Source of the DNA: an uncultured Myxococcales bacterium
GTDB taxonomy: Bacteria; Myxococcota_A; UBA9042
Direction of reading: 5' to 3'
NCBI GenBank assembly: GCA_903842345.1
Contig: CAIMLR010000045.1
Location: forward strand, 48,823 to 112,822
Length of the DNA: 64,000 bases
Part shown: positions 38,052-46,974 of the stretch, in pieces
How the letters are laid out: each line of letters begins with the position of its first letter
Numbering within the stretch: the first letter of the stretch is position 1
Made by a program: the position numbers and the translations under genes
The notes under the pieces: model-generated
Databases searched by the model: none
The model's input: the letters and a program-made list of their open reading frames with translations, nothing else
Told to the model about the DNA's origin: nothing

Positions 38052-39239
38052 CTACTTGACCGAGACGTTGGCGCCGTCGGTCAGCGCGTCCAGGGAATCA
38101 GTGGCGACGGTTTCGCCGGGCTTGAGCGCGCCGCGCACTTCCACGAGGCCCTGCCAGGAACGGCCGACCGCGACGATGCGCTCCACGGCGACGCCGCCCT
38201 GAATGACGAACACGCGCGCGGCGCTGCCGGACGTGCCAATCGCGGTGAGCGGGACGAGCAAAGCGGGGGCGTCCTTGCCGGGCAGCACCAAGGCGACGTG
38301 GGCAAAGAAGCCGGGCTTCAGCGCGCCATCGGTGTTGGTGACTTCAGCCTCAATGGCCAGCGCGCGGGACTGCGCCTTGAGCGCCGCGCCAATGCGCTTG
38401 ATCTTGCCGTTGAAGACCTTGTCGGGGTACGCGCTGACCGTCAGCAGGACGTCGCCGTCGATCTGCACCGAACCCGCGTTCGTCTCCGGCACGTCCACGC
38501 GCAGGCGCAGCGGATCGGTGCGCACGAGCACGACCATGACCTTGCCGACCGTCGCGTATTCACCCGGCGCCACGCGCTTGGCGTCGATGACGCCGTCAAA
38601 CGGCGCGATAACGTCAGTATCGGCCGAGGCCTTCTCCGTGAGGTCCTGCGCGGCCTTCGCCGCCTGCAGCGCCGCCCAGGACGTGCGCGCGCCGTTCAGC
38701 GTCGCCTCATACTGCGCCCGCGCCTGCTCTTGCCGCGACTTGGCGGTATCGAGCTGCGACTGCGGCGCGCTCCCACCTTCCACGAGCGCCTTCGCGCGCT
38801 TGGCATCGGTCTCCGCGAGTTCAAGCGCTTCCCGCGCCACCTGCACTTCCGGCACCTTGTTGGCGTTGAACGCGCCACCCGGCGCCAGGCCCAGTCGCGC
38901 GCCAGCCTGTGCGGTCGCTGCCGTCGCCTGCGCGAGCCGCATCGCCGCGTCGCGCCTGTCGATGCGCACCAACAGGTCGCCCTTCTTGACCTTGCTCCCC
39001 ACGTCCACGGCGACTTCCGTCACCAGGCCAGCGATCGAGGACGCCACTTCACTGCGTTCATCGGCTTCCAGCGTACCGGAGAGTTCGATGACGGCGGGCA
39101 GCTTTTCCTCCTTGACGGCCGCCACGTGCACGGATTGCGTCACAACCGCTTTCTGCGGCGCCGCAACGGGTTGGGCCGCGGGCGGCGCACCTTTGCAGGC
39201 AACAAGACTGATGAGGGGCAGCAGGTACAACAAGCGCAT
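38052..39239 (-). CDS. Efflux RND periplasmic adaptor lipoprotein
   Basis: 395 residues. The signal peptide ends in the lipobox LVAC (Cys15), so it should be lipid-anchored to the inner membrane. Lipoyl halves are seen around VTEVAVDVGSKVKKGDLLVRID and VIAPFDGVIDAKRVAPGEY, separated by an Ala-rich coiled coil. It links the pump to the TolC protein encoded just upstream in the operon. The gap to the TolC stop is 51 bp. Confidence 0.9.
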   Translation of the reverse strand: MRLLYLLPLISLVACKGAPPAAQPVAAPQKAVVTQSVHVAAVKEEKLPAVIELSGTLEADERSEVASSIAGLVTEVAVDVGSKVKKGDLLVRIDRRDAAMRLAQATAATAQAGARLGLAPGGAFNANKVPEVQVAREALELAETDAKRAKALVEGGSAPQSQLDTAKSRQEQARAQYEATLNGARTSWAALQAAKAAQDLTEKASADTDVIAPFDGVIDAKRVAPGEYATVGKVMVVLVRTDPLRLRVDVPETNAGSVQIDGDVLLTVSAYPDKVFNGKIKRIGAALKAQSRALAIEAEVTNTDGALKPGFFAHVALVLPGKDAPALLVPLTAIGTSGSAARVFVIQGGVAVERIVAVGRSWQGLVEVRGALKPGETVATDSLDALTDGANVSVK

Positions 39240-39290
39240 GGCTCTTCCTTGGCGCGGTGGGCGCAGATGGGCAGCAGGAAATGGGGAGGT

Positions 39291-40634
39291 CTATTCGGGA
39301 CGGACGTTGCCGGTCAGGTGACGCAGCCGCAAAATCGCGAGATTCAGGTTGATTCGCTCACGCTCGACGGTCGCTTCCGCAATCCGCAGGTTGGTGTCAG
39401 CTTCCGCGACTTCCAGGGACGTCGCCCCGCCGGCCGCTTGCGCCTTGCCGACGATCTCCGCGGTCCGCTTGGCCTTTTTCGCCTGGCTCAGCGCCACGTC
39501 CAGCGTGTGCCGGTCCACCGCGATTTCCGCGCGCGTCTGCGACAGCCCGGCCCGCAAGTCGCGCTCGGACTTGTCGACTTCCTGCGACAACCGCTGCGTC
39601 GTCGCGCGCCGTTCATCGGCGTCGGCATAGCGCACGCCGCGGTCAAAGAGCGGAATCACCAGGTTGGCCGTCGCCGACCACAGCCAGTTCTTGCCGATGA
39701 AGCCCGGCGTGTCCGTGTACCGACCCGTGAAGTTCGCCGTCACCATCGGCAGCCAACGCCACTGCGCTTCCGACACGCTCGAGTCGCCCGCCAGCATCGC
39801 CTGCCGCCGCGCCAGCAGATCCGGACGCCCGCGCAGGGCGCTCGACTCTTGCTCTTCCGGATCGCCGACCGGCGTCTCCAATTCCGGCGGGGCCGTCAGC
39901 GTCGCCGGCGTCGGCAAGTCGAGGAGCGAACCCAGCGCCATCATCAGCTGGTCGCGGGCCAGACGCGCGTGGGAGAGGTCCTGCTCGGCCTTGTCGCGCT
40001 CGCTCTGCGCCCGGAGGACCGTCACTTCGCCCTCCGCCCCCTGCTTCTGGCGCATCTGGGCATTGCCGATCCGCTGGTCCGCCAGCGACAGCGCGCGCTC
40101 CGCGACCTGAATGAGCCGATCCATGCCCGCGACGTTGTAGAAGATCTGCATGATTTGGTAGGTGATTTCCCGCCGCGTCGCTTCCAGGCTGAGCGACTGC
40201 GCTTCCACCTGGTGGCTCGCCGCGTTCCGCGCCAGAAACGGCGACAGCGCGAAGATCGTCTCATCGACCGTCAGCGCGCCGCCAATCGTGTCTTCCTTCT
40301 GGATGATCGACGGCGGAAAGGTGCCCGCCGGAATCAGGACTCCGGGCTGCACGACTGACACGATCCCCTGCGCGAGCGGCGTCAGATCGAACTTCGCCTC
40401 CGCGGAGTTGCGCGTGTATTGACCCACGGCCTGGATGTTGGGCAGGAACGCCGTCGTCACGCGGAAACGGGAAGCCTGCGCCTCCGCAAGCCGGGCGTGC
40501 GCGACGCCGACGTCCGCATTGCGGTCCAGCGCGCGCGCGATCGCCGCAGGCAGCGTCAACGGCGTCTCATCCGCGGAAGCGGAAGCTGAGGCAGCCAGAA
40601 CAGTCAGGGAAACGAAGTAGACAGACAGCTTCAC
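39291..40634 (-). CDS. TolC-family outer membrane protein of the TetR-controlled operon
   Basis: 447 residues. The GTG at 40634 overlaps the tetR stop as GTGA, has GGGAG upstream and gives a signal peptide (KLSVYFVSLTVLAASASASADE); the longer open frame upstream lies inside tetR and is not used. The mature part holds two OEP repeats with long Arg/Ala/Glu-rich helices, including TTAFLPNIQAVGQY and WRWLPMVTANFTGRY. It supplies the outer-membrane channel for the downstream adaptor and pump. Confidence 0.88.
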   Translation of the reverse strand: MKLSVYFVSLTVLAASASASADETPLTLPAAIARALDRNADVGVAHARLAEAQASRFRVTTAFLPNIQAVGQYTRNSAEAKFDLTPLAQGIVSVVQPGVLIPAGTFPPSIIQKEDTIGGALTVDETIFALSPFLARNAASHQVEAQSLSLEATRREITYQIMQIFYNVAGMDRLIQVAERALSLADQRIGNAQMRQKQGAEGEVTVLRAQSERDKAEQDLSHARLARDQLMMALGSLLDLPTPATLTAPPELETPVGDPEEQESSALRGRPDLLARRQAMLAGDSSVSEAQWRWLPMVTANFTGRYTDTPGFIGKNWLWSATANLVIPLFDRGVRYADADERRATTQRLSQEVDKSERDLRAGLSQTRAEIAVDRHTLDVALSQAKKAKRTAEIVGKAQAAGGATSLEVAEADTNLRIAEATVERERINLNLAILRLRHLTGNVRPE

Positions 40635-41314
40635 AGGGGACTCCCGTCGCCAACAGGGACGTTTGGGCGGCTGGCACGCGCGCCATTCAGGAAAAACTCT
40701 GCCATCTCGGCGGTGCCAATGAGCGGCATGCTCACTGCAGGTCCGATGACGGCCGTGCGCGCTAGATTCATCAGGAACGTCGTATACGCATCCAAACGGT
40801 CGCCGCGGATCACGCCTTCCCGCGCGCCCTGCTCCAGCAGCGCCCGCGAGAGGGCAAACCAGCTGGAGATCGTCTCGTCGCGCTGGCACTGCCAGGACCG
40901 CAGGCCGCCCGATTCCGACATCACAACGGCGAAAAACCGTCCATGGCGGGCGCCGGCTTGGGCAAAAATCTCAAAGAATGTAAGCAACTTCGCTGGAAAA
41001 GCAGCCTGCGAGTCGGCAACCAACTGTGCCATGGAGCCGGCGAGCGCGCGGCGGCGGTCCAGGATGACGGCGGCGACGAGCGCATCGCGATCGGCGAAGT
41101 GATTGTAGAGCGTCCCGACGGACACACCCGCGGCGTGGGCGATCGCGTCGATCCGGGCGAGCGGCGTGCCCTCCTCCGTGATGATGTGCTCTGCGGCGTC
41201 CAGGATCGCCACGTGCGTCTGCTCGCGCAGGCGGTCACGCAGGCGCAGCGGCGCGCCGGACCGGTCGGCAGCGTGCACATCATGCGGCGATTCGTGATCA
41301 GGTAGTGCTGTCAT
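40631..41314 (-). CDS. TetR-family regulator of the efflux operon
   Basis: 227 residues. The N-terminal helix-turn-helix domain is clear: ILDAAEHIITEEGTPLARIDAIAHAAGVSVGTLYNHFADRDALVAAV. The ligand-binding part is helical and not assignable. ATG at 41314 is taken because the region before it carries the promoter and operator, and this start lies just before the HTH. It is the first gene of the minus-strand operon and overlaps tolC by four bases, so repressor and pump share one message. A consensus-like TetR operator overlaps its transcription start, which implies autoregulation. Confidence 0.9.
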   Translation of the reverse strand: MTALPDHESPHDVHAADRSGAPLRLRDRLREQTHVAILDAAEHIITEEGTPLARIDAIAHAAGVSVGTLYNHFADRDALVAAVILDRRRALAGSMAQLVADSQAAFPAKLLTFFEIFAQAGARHGRFFAVVMSESGGLRSWQCQRDETISSWFALSRALLEQGAREGVIRGDRLDAYTTFLMNLARTAVIGPAVSMPLIGTAEMAEFFLNGARASRPNVPVGDGSPL

Positions 41315-41373
41315 GGCTCGTACGAGAGGAAAACTGAGGAGAAAACGCAGATTCTGAGGCGACACGCACAAGG

Positions 41374-41423
41374 TGAACGCCCGCTCACTTTGTGAAGTCT
41401 AGGGCAAAGCTGACGCCTGTCAA
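41374..41423 (-). promoter_or_regulatory. tetR-efflux promoter with overlapping TetR-type operator
   Basis: On the minus strand TTGACA (41423-41418), a 16-bp spacer and TAGACT (41401-41396) form a near-consensus sigma-70 promoter. Just downstream, at the expected transcription start, lies the near-palindrome TGAACGCCCGCTCA (41374-41387, read on plus), close to the TGAACG-NN-CGTTCA pattern known for several TetR operators. Flanking bases extend the symmetry (AAGGTGA ... TCACTTT). Confidence 0.7.
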
Positions 41424-41497
41424 TAGTCTGTCGCACCGTGCATCCAAGTCCGCCGCGGCGCATCCAAGCAAGGGACTGCAACTACCCGGGACATCCC

Positions 41498-42514
41498 ATG
41501 CCGTTCAAGCGTCGTGTTCTCAGCATCTCCCGGGCCTATGTTGCCCTTCTGGCCCTGCTCGCGCTCCTGCCGCTTCTGCTGCTGACGGCGATCGCCGTTG
41601 ACGCGGTCCGCCGGCCCAAGTGGGTTTCCGTCAGGCTGCTGGCGTTTGGCGTGTGGTATCTGGCTGTCGAGGCGTGGATGCTGCCGCGGCTGGGCGCGAC
41701 GTGGCTGCGGTGGCGGCGCGAGCCGCGGCAGCTGCTGGCGGAGACCGCGGATTTGCAGCAGCAGTTCGCGTCACTGCTGTTTTCCGCCCTGCGCTGGCTG
41801 TTCCAGATGCGGCTGGAGGTGACCGGCGCGGAGCTTGTCGCGCCGGGTCCGGTCATCGTGCTCGTGCGCCATACCAGCAGTGCGGACACGCTGCTGCCAA
41901 CGGTCCTGCTCTCCCAACGCCACGGAATGCGCCTGCGGTTTGTGCTGAAGCGGGAGTTGTTGGCGGATCCTTGCCTGGACATCGCCGGCAATCGCCTGCC
42001 GAACCTCTTTGTGGCGCGCGACCGCAAGAACGCCGCGCAGGATCTGGCGGCGATTCGGCAGCTGGCGACCGGGATGGGCGCGATGGACGGCGTGCTGATC
42101 TACCCCGAAGGCACGCGGTTCACGCCGCAGAAACAGCAACAGGCGCTGGCGACGCTGCGTCGGGACCACCCGGAGCTCGCGGCGACCGCCGCCCAGTGGC
42201 CGCACGTGCTGCCGCCCAAGCCCGGAGGCGTGCTGGCGGCGCTGGCAGGCGCGCCCGAGGCGGACGTCGTCTGGATGATGCACACCGGGCTGGAAGGGCT
42301 GGCGGACCTCAAGGCGATTTGGCGCGGTGGGCTGGTCGGCCAGACGGTGCGAGTCGCGCTGCGCCGGACGCCGCGGGCGGACGTGCCCGAGTCAGCGGAC
42401 CTTCAAATCCATTGGCTTTTCGCGCAGTGGGCACAGGTGAACGCGTGGGTGGCGGCGCAACATAGCGACGCGGATGCGACAGAACACGCGCCACGACACG
42501 GTAATGTCGATTGA
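41498..42514 (+). CDS. PlsC-like 1-acylglycerol-3-phosphate acyltransferase family protein
   Basis: 338 residues, larger than typical PlsC. Two hydrophobic segments (about 12-32 and 48-62) anchor the N-terminus. Acyltransferase block I is HTSSAD (His125-Asp130, the HX4D motif) and block III is PEGTR (203-207). It should transfer an acyl group to a lysophospholipid-like acceptor at the inner membrane; the exact acceptor is unknown. ATG 41498 is chosen because the preceding codons are Pro/Arg-rich and lack family character. It is divergent from tetR. Confidence 0.8.
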   Translation: MPFKRRVLSISRAYVALLALLALLPLLLLTAIAVDAVRRPKWVSVRLLAFGVWYLAVEAWMLPRLGATWLRWRREPRQLLAETADLQQQFASLLFSALRWLFQMRLEVTGAELVAPGPVIVLVRHTSSADTLLPTVLLSQRHGMRLRFVLKRELLADPCLDIAGNRLPNLFVARDRKNAAQDLAAIRQLATGMGAMDGVLIYPEGTRFTPQKQQQALATLRRDHPELAATAAQWPHVLPPKPGGVLAALAGAPEADVVWMMHTGLEGLADLKAIWRGGLVGQTVRVALRRTPRADVPESADLQIHWLFAQWAQVNAWVAAQHSDADATEHAPRHGNVD

Positions 42515-42661
42515 CGACCGCCAGAGGCGCGTGCAAAGTGGCGCTTTGGGGTCGCGCTGGAAGCGGCCACCGCGACCGCAGCGAACGAACGCACGCGGCC
42601 GCCGAGTCGCGCAACGCGCATTCACGATTGCAACTTCAACGTCGATCGCCACGGAATCCCC

Positions 42662-43210
42662 ATGCAGTTGCCACAGACCGTCGAATACGCACTCCGCGCC
42701 ATGGCGTACATCGCCAACTTGCCACCCGATGAGCCGGTCCGCGCCCACGACTTGGCGGCAGCGACCAACGTTCCGCCGCACTACCTGTCCAAGCTGATGC
42801 GCCGGTTGGTGGTCGCTGGGCTGCTGAAGTCCCAGAAGGGCCATCACGGCGGGTTCGTGCTGGCCATGCCGGCGCGCTACATCCGCGCGCTGGACATCAT
42901 GGTCGCCGCCGACTATCGCCCGGATCCGACGCACTGCGCGTTTGGCTGGGGCAATTGTCGGCCGGCCGAGCCCTGCCCGCTGCATCCGGCGTGGAGCAAG
43001 CTCAACGAGGCGATTTGCACTTGGGCGGCGATGACGACCCTCTCCGACATGCTCGTCACGGGCGGTCTCCCGTCTCCTGGCGCCGTAGCGGCGGCGATCC
43101 CGAATCCGGGCGATGGCCAAGTGCTCCGCCACGCCCGCAAGCGCATCGCGGAAGCGGACAGCAGGAGCGCGCGCGTCGCCGCCAAGTCGCTGTCGATTGG
43201 CGACAAGTAG
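42662..43210 (+). CDS. nsrR: Rrf2-family regulator, NsrR-like
   Basis: 182 residues. The winged helix starts MQLPQTVEYALRAMAYIA, with VPPHYLSKLMRRLVVAGLLKSQKGHHGGF as recognition helix and wing. Cys92, Cys99 and Cys105 (CAFGWGNC..PAEPC) match the three Fe-S ligands of Rrf2 regulators such as NsrR, which lose DNA binding when NO attacks the cluster. A long C-terminal tail (about 40 residues) is extra. It lies 254 bp upstream of a copper nitrite reductase, an NO producer, so NO sensing is the natural role. The symbol is a family assignment from context; IscR or RsrR types are possible but less likely. Confidence 0.8.
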   Translation: MQLPQTVEYALRAMAYIANLPPDEPVRAHDLAAATNVPPHYLSKLMRRLVVAGLLKSQKGHHGGFVLAMPARYIRALDIMVAADYRPDPTHCAFGWGNCRPAEPCPLHPAWSKLNEAICTWAAMTTLSDMLVTGGLPSPGAVAAAIPNPGDGQVLRHARKRIAEADSRSARVAAKSLSIGDK

Positions 43211-43464
43211 CAAATTCAGCCGACATCAGCAGATTTTCAGTTTCGCTTGACCTCGGGTCGGGTCGCGGCTAGCGTTTGCGCGTGCAGGCCAATCTGGATT
43301 TATTTCTGGCGCTTGCGGAGCCATGACAAACCCGCGACATTCGCTCGAAATCAATCGACATCGACATCCCTTGAACCGAAGCACGCGTGGTATCCTGTGA
43401 TTCGGAGCCGAACGTCGGACGACGCGCGCTGAGAAGTGAAGTACCCGCTGGAAGGAGACGGAAA
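43211..43464 (+). promoter_or_regulatory. Region upstream of nirK with a weak candidate promoter
   Basis: TTGACC (43247-43252), 17 bp and TAGCGT (43270-43275) could serve as a promoter, leaving a leader of about 180 nt. CGACAT occurs four times (43221, 43335, 43356, 43362), the last two in tandem. I cannot identify a full NsrR or FNR palindrome. Confidence 0.3.
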
Positions 43465-45066
43465 ATGCAGACGCAACGGAATTTGGCGCCCTTCAAAGGA
43501 TTGGCCGCGCTCGGGCTCGTGGTCATGACGGCTGGCTGCTACCCGGGCCCCAAGATGGCCGACAACGATTCGACCAAGGCCGCCAAGGGCGCCGTTGACG
43601 CTGCCGCAGTCCGCAAGATTGTCGCCGAGACGCTCGGGGATCCGCTGGTGACGCTTGCCGGCCACGGAGGCAGCGCCAAGGGCGATTTTGGCCCGCCCGT
43701 CGGGGAAGCCATCGAAGCCGAATTGACCGACGCGCCGGCGGTGCCCAAGGCGATCCACCGCAGCCAACCCGCCAAGATTGTCGTGCATCTGGCGGTAAAA
43801 GAACTGGAGATGCCGATCGCCGACGGCGTGACGTACACGTTCTGGACCTTTGGCGGCAAGACGCCGGGCAAATTCATCCGCATCCGCCAAGGCGATACGG
43901 TGGAATTCCATCTGCAGAATGATCCGGGCAACAAGATGCCGCACAACATCGATCTGCACGCGGTCACCGGTCCGGGCGGCGGCGCAACGTCGAGTTTCAC
44001 CGCGCCGGGTCATGAGTCCCAGTTCACGTTCAAGGCGCTGAACGTGGGCCTGTTCATCTACCACTGCGCGACGGCGCCGGTGGGCATGCACGTGGCCAAC
44101 GGCATGTACGGCATGATTCTGGTCGAGCCCCCCGAGGGCCTCAAGCCGGTCGACCGCGAGTACTACGTCATGCAGGGCGATTTCTACACCGTGGGCAAGT
44201 ACCGCGAGAAAGGCCTCCAGCCGTTCGACATGCAGAAAGCCATTGAGGAAAACGCCACGTACGTCGTGTTCAACGGCGCGGAAGGCGCGCTCGTCGGCGA
44301 CAAGGCGCTGCAGGCCAAAGTGGGCGAGACGGTCCGCATCTTCATCGGCAACGGCGGTCCGAACTTGACGTCCAGCTTCCACGTCATCGGCGAGATCTTT
44401 GACCAGGTGTTCACCGAGGGCGGCACGCGCGTTCAGGAGAACGTCCAGACAACCGTCGTCCCGCCAGGCGGCAGTTCGGTCGTGGAATTCAAGCTGGAGG
44501 TCCCGGGCACGTACATTCTCGTCGATCACGCGCTGTTTCGTGCGTTCAACAAGGGCGCCGTCGGGATGCTCAAGGTCACGGGCAGCGAGGACAAGGTGAT
44601 CTACTCCGGCAAGGAGGTCGACAGCGTCTACCTTGGCGACATGGCGAACCCGACCAAAGCGACGGCGGAAGCGGGTGAGGCGACGGCTGCCGGCAAAGTG
44701 CTCACCAAGGACCAGCAGGTCGCCGCGGGCAAGTCGCTGTTCCTGGGCACCTGCTCGCCATGCCACCAACCGACGGGCGAAGGCCTCCCCAAGGTGTTCC
44801 CACCGCTCGCCAAGTCGGACTTCCTGAACCTGGATCGCAAGCGCGCCATCGAGGGCGTCCTCAACGGCCGCACGGGCGTCATCACCGTGAACGGGCAGGA
44901 GTTCAATGGCGTGATGCCGCCCATGAGCCACCTGCCGGACGACGACATCGCCAACATCTTGACGTATGTCTACAACAGTTGGGGCAACTCGGGCGGCCAG
45001 GTGACGGCCACCGACGTGACAGAAATCCGCAATTCCACGAAGCGGCCGCCGGGCGCGGGCCACTAA
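43465..45066 (+). CDS. nirK: Copper nitrite reductase (AniA/NirK type) with C-terminal cytochrome c domain
   Basis: 533 residues; reduces nitrite to NO in the periplasm. The N-terminus is a lipoprotein signal (MTAGC). Two cupredoxin domains follow with a complete ligand set: type 1 copper by His160, Cys201, His209 and Met214; type 2 copper by His165, His200 and His355; catalytic Asp163 and His306. [10 protein letters not shown] is the short type-1 loop of AniA-like enzymes. After residue 415 comes a cytochrome c domain with CSPCH at 430-434, a tethered electron donor, as known from some three-domain NirK enzymes. AAGGAG precedes the ATG ideally. The next gene is nirV. Confidence 0.95.
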   Translation: MQTQRNLAPFKGLAALGLVVMTAGCYPGPKMADNDSTKAAKGAVDAAAVRKIVAETLGDPLVTLAGHGGSAKGDFGPPVGEAIEAELTDAPAVPKAIHRSQPAKIVVHLAVKELEMPIADGVTYTFWTFGGKTPGKFIRIRQGDTVEFHLQNDPGNKMPHNIDLHAVTGPGGGATSSFTAPGHESQFTFKALNVGLFIYHCATAPVGMHVANGMYGMILVEPPEGLKPVDREYYVMQGDFYTVGKYREKGLQPFDMQKAIEENATYVVFNGAEGALVGDKALQAKVGETVRIFIGNGGPNLTSSFHVIGEIFDQVFTEGGTRVQENVQTTVVPPGGSSVVEFKLEVPGTYILVDHALFRAFNKGAVGMLKVTGSEDKVIYSGKEVDSVYLGDMANPTKATAEAGEATAAGKVLTKDQQVAAGKSLFLGTCSPCHQPTGEGLPKVFPPLAKSDFLNLDRKRAIEGVLNGRTGVITVNGQEFNGVMPPMSHLPDDDIANILTYVYNSWGNSGGQVTATDVTEIRNSTKRPPGAGH

Positions 45067-45264
45067 GCAGGCTAACCTGTGTCAGATGACGAACTTGGCC
45101 AGCCAAAGCAGTGGCATTGCGGACTGGAGCGCAGGCGCGCGCGTCCAATGGCTCACCGCGGGCGGAAGCCGACTTGGCTCACCCTGCGGTCACTGGGCGG
45201 CGCAACGTCCGGGCTCGTCGCGCCATCCCTGCTGGCTTGTTGGAGTTCGCTGCGAGGTCGCGTG

Positions 45265-46092
45265 ATGCCGCATCTCCTCCGCAGCGTGCTTGGCCTCTCC
45301 GTCCTCCTGCTGACGCTGTCGACGGCGCTCCCCTCGCCAGCAGCGTTGGCCGAGGACTCGCCGCCGCAGCCGGGAATGCGCCATGTGGGCCCCGGGCTGT
45401 ACAAGCCGTTCTATCCCGCCAACCCCAAGCAAACGACGGTGCCGTTGCGCGGCTTCTGGCTGGACGCACGGCCGGTGACCAACGCGGAGTTCCTGGCCTT
45501 CGTCAAAGCGCAGCCGACCTGGCAACGCGGGCACATCGCGCGGCTCTTTGCCGATCCCGGTTATCTGCGGCACTGGGCGGGGCCTCTGGCGCTGGGGAAG
45601 ACTGCGCTGCCGGCGCAACCGGTCACGTGGGTGTCCTGGTTCGCAGCACGCGCCTACTGCAGGGCCCGCGGCGCGCGTTTGCCCATGACTGACGAGTGGG
45701 AATTTGCCGCCGCCGCGAGCGAACACGCCGTCGATGGCCGGGACGATCCAGGCTGGCGGGAGCGCATCCTCGCCTGGTACGGCAAGCCGGCTCGAGGTTC
45801 CCTGCCCGCCGTCGGAAGCACGCCCGAAAACTTCTGGGGCATTCGCGACTTGCACGGTGTCATCTGGGAATGGGTCGCCGATTTCCAAAGCACGTTGGTC
45901 GCGGCCGACGATCGCGAAGCCGGCGACAAGGACCGCCTGCGGTTCTGCGGGTCAGGCTCCCTTTCCGCGCGCGACACCACCGACTACGCCAGCTTCATGC
46001 GCATTGCGTTCCGCTCGTCGCTCCGTGGCCACTACACGACCAGCACGCTCGGTTTTCGCTGCGCCAGGAACGATCCAGGAGTACCGGAATGA
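45265..46092 (+). CDS. nirV: NirV-like formylglycine-generating-enzyme family protein
   Basis: 275 residues with a signal peptide (PHLLRSVLGLSVLLLTLSTALPSPAALAED) and a SUMF1/FGE-type fold: PVTNAEFLAFVK, VTWVSWFAARAYCRARGARLPMTDEWEFAAAA, GIRDLHGVIWEWV and GFRCAR. nirV commonly follows nirK; its function is unsettled, with a maturation or copper-related role suggested. The GAGG upstream and the signal peptide favour ATG 45265 over an earlier in-frame start. It is 198 bp after nirK and its stop overlaps the SCO gene as ATGA. Confidence 0.85.
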   Translation: MPHLLRSVLGLSVLLLTLSTALPSPAALAEDSPPQPGMRHVGPGLYKPFYPANPKQTTVPLRGFWLDARPVTNAEFLAFVKAQPTWQRGHIARLFADPGYLRHWAGPLALGKTALPAQPVTWVSWFAARAYCRARGARLPMTDEWEFAAAASEHAVDGRDDPGWRERILAWYGKPARGSLPAVGSTPENFWGIRDLHGVIWEWVADFQSTLVAADDREAGDKDRLRFCGSGSLSARDTTDYASFMRIAFRSSLRGHYTTSTLGFRCARNDPGVPE

Positions 46093-46757
46093 AACGCTTG
46101 TTGTTGCCTCTTGTGCTCGTTGCCTGCGCGCGCACGCCGCCCTCGCCCGCACCCAGCCTGCCGACGACGGTTGCGCCGGTTCCGTTGCCTGTCGAGGCGA
46201 GTGCCGTCGCCTTGCCGACGCCCGCGACGCACACGATCCTGCCGACCGCGGAGGTCGCGCAGGACGCGTCGATCTACGATCTGCCGGCGGAGCTCGTCGA
46301 CCAGAATGCCAAGGCCATCGACCTCGCGGTTTGGCGCGGGCAGCCCACGGTCGTGGCGCTCTTCTTTGCGTCCTGTCCCCAGGCGTGCCCGCTGCTCATC
46401 GGCAACATCCAGTACATCGAAAAGGGCCTGACTGCCGCCGAACGTGCGCAGCTCCGCGTGCTGTTGGTCTCCTTTGAGCCGGTGGACGACACGCCGGAGG
46501 TGCTGCGCAGAGTCGCCAAGAAATACGGGCTGGATACGACCCGGTGGCGGCTCGCGCGGACGGACGCGGACACCGTGCGGGACATTGCGGCTGTGCTCGG
46601 CGTTGCCTACCGCAAGCTCGACGACGGCAGCTTCAACCACTCGAGTGTCATCACCTTGGTTGATGCCGAAGGCCACATCATCGCGCGGCAAGATGGCATC
46701 GCGCGGTCCAACGAGCCCGTCGGGCCAGCGATCGCCAAGCTGCTCCAGCACAAGTGA
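46089..46757 (+). CDS. SCO1/SenC-family copper chaperone lipoprotein
   Basis: 222 residues. The lipobox LVAC (Cys14) ends the signal peptide; a Pro-rich linker to about residue 60 precedes a thioredoxin fold. Copper ligands are CPQAC (Cys96, Cys100) and His184 in FNHSS, the standard SCO set, with VSFEPVDDTPEVL matching the family core. It overlaps nirV by four bases. By position it most likely delivers copper to, or keeps reduced, the nitrite reductase rather than cytochrome oxidase; that is inference. Confidence 0.9.
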   Translation: MKRLLLPLVLVACARTPPSPAPSLPTTVAPVPLPVEASAVALPTPATHTILPTAEVAQDASIYDLPAELVDQNAKAIDLAVWRGQPTVVALFFASCPQACPLLIGNIQYIEKGLTAAERAQLRVLLVSFEPVDDTPEVLRRVAKKYGLDTTRWRLARTDADTVRDIAAVLGVAYRKLDDGSFNHSSVITLVDAEGHIIARQDGIARSNEPVGPAIAKLLQHK

Positions 46758-46907
46758 GCGCCTGAGACACGCCGCGTGGAGCTCGGGAGCTTCCTACCCG
46801 ATCGTCGGCGTGCCATGGCGCCGCTCGCCGGATGATCTCAAACGCTCACCACAACATCTGATGGCGACGTATTGGTCACTGAAATTTTGTCGTTTTGTCA
46901 TTTCATC

Positions 46908-46936
46908 TTGACACAGCGGATTGCAGGATCTATTGA
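46908..46936 (+). promoter_or_regulatory. Candidate promoter of the RIC gene
   Basis: TTGACA (46908-46913) is a perfect -35; 17 bp later lies TATTGA (46931-46936), a moderate -10, overlapping TGATAAT. The segment TCATTTCATCTT just upstream shares CATCTT with NsrR half-sites, but only one half is visible. The surrounding 46840-46940 stretch is unusually AT-rich for this window. Confidence 0.45.
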
Positions 46937-46974
46937 TAATGGCGCCGCACGAACCGCGGCTCTGGAGCCTCGTC

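Noticed and set aside
43221..43367. Four CGACAT copies upstream of nirK as a regulator site
   Set aside because: The hexamer is short and likely common in this genome; only one pair is in tandem and no symmetry is present.
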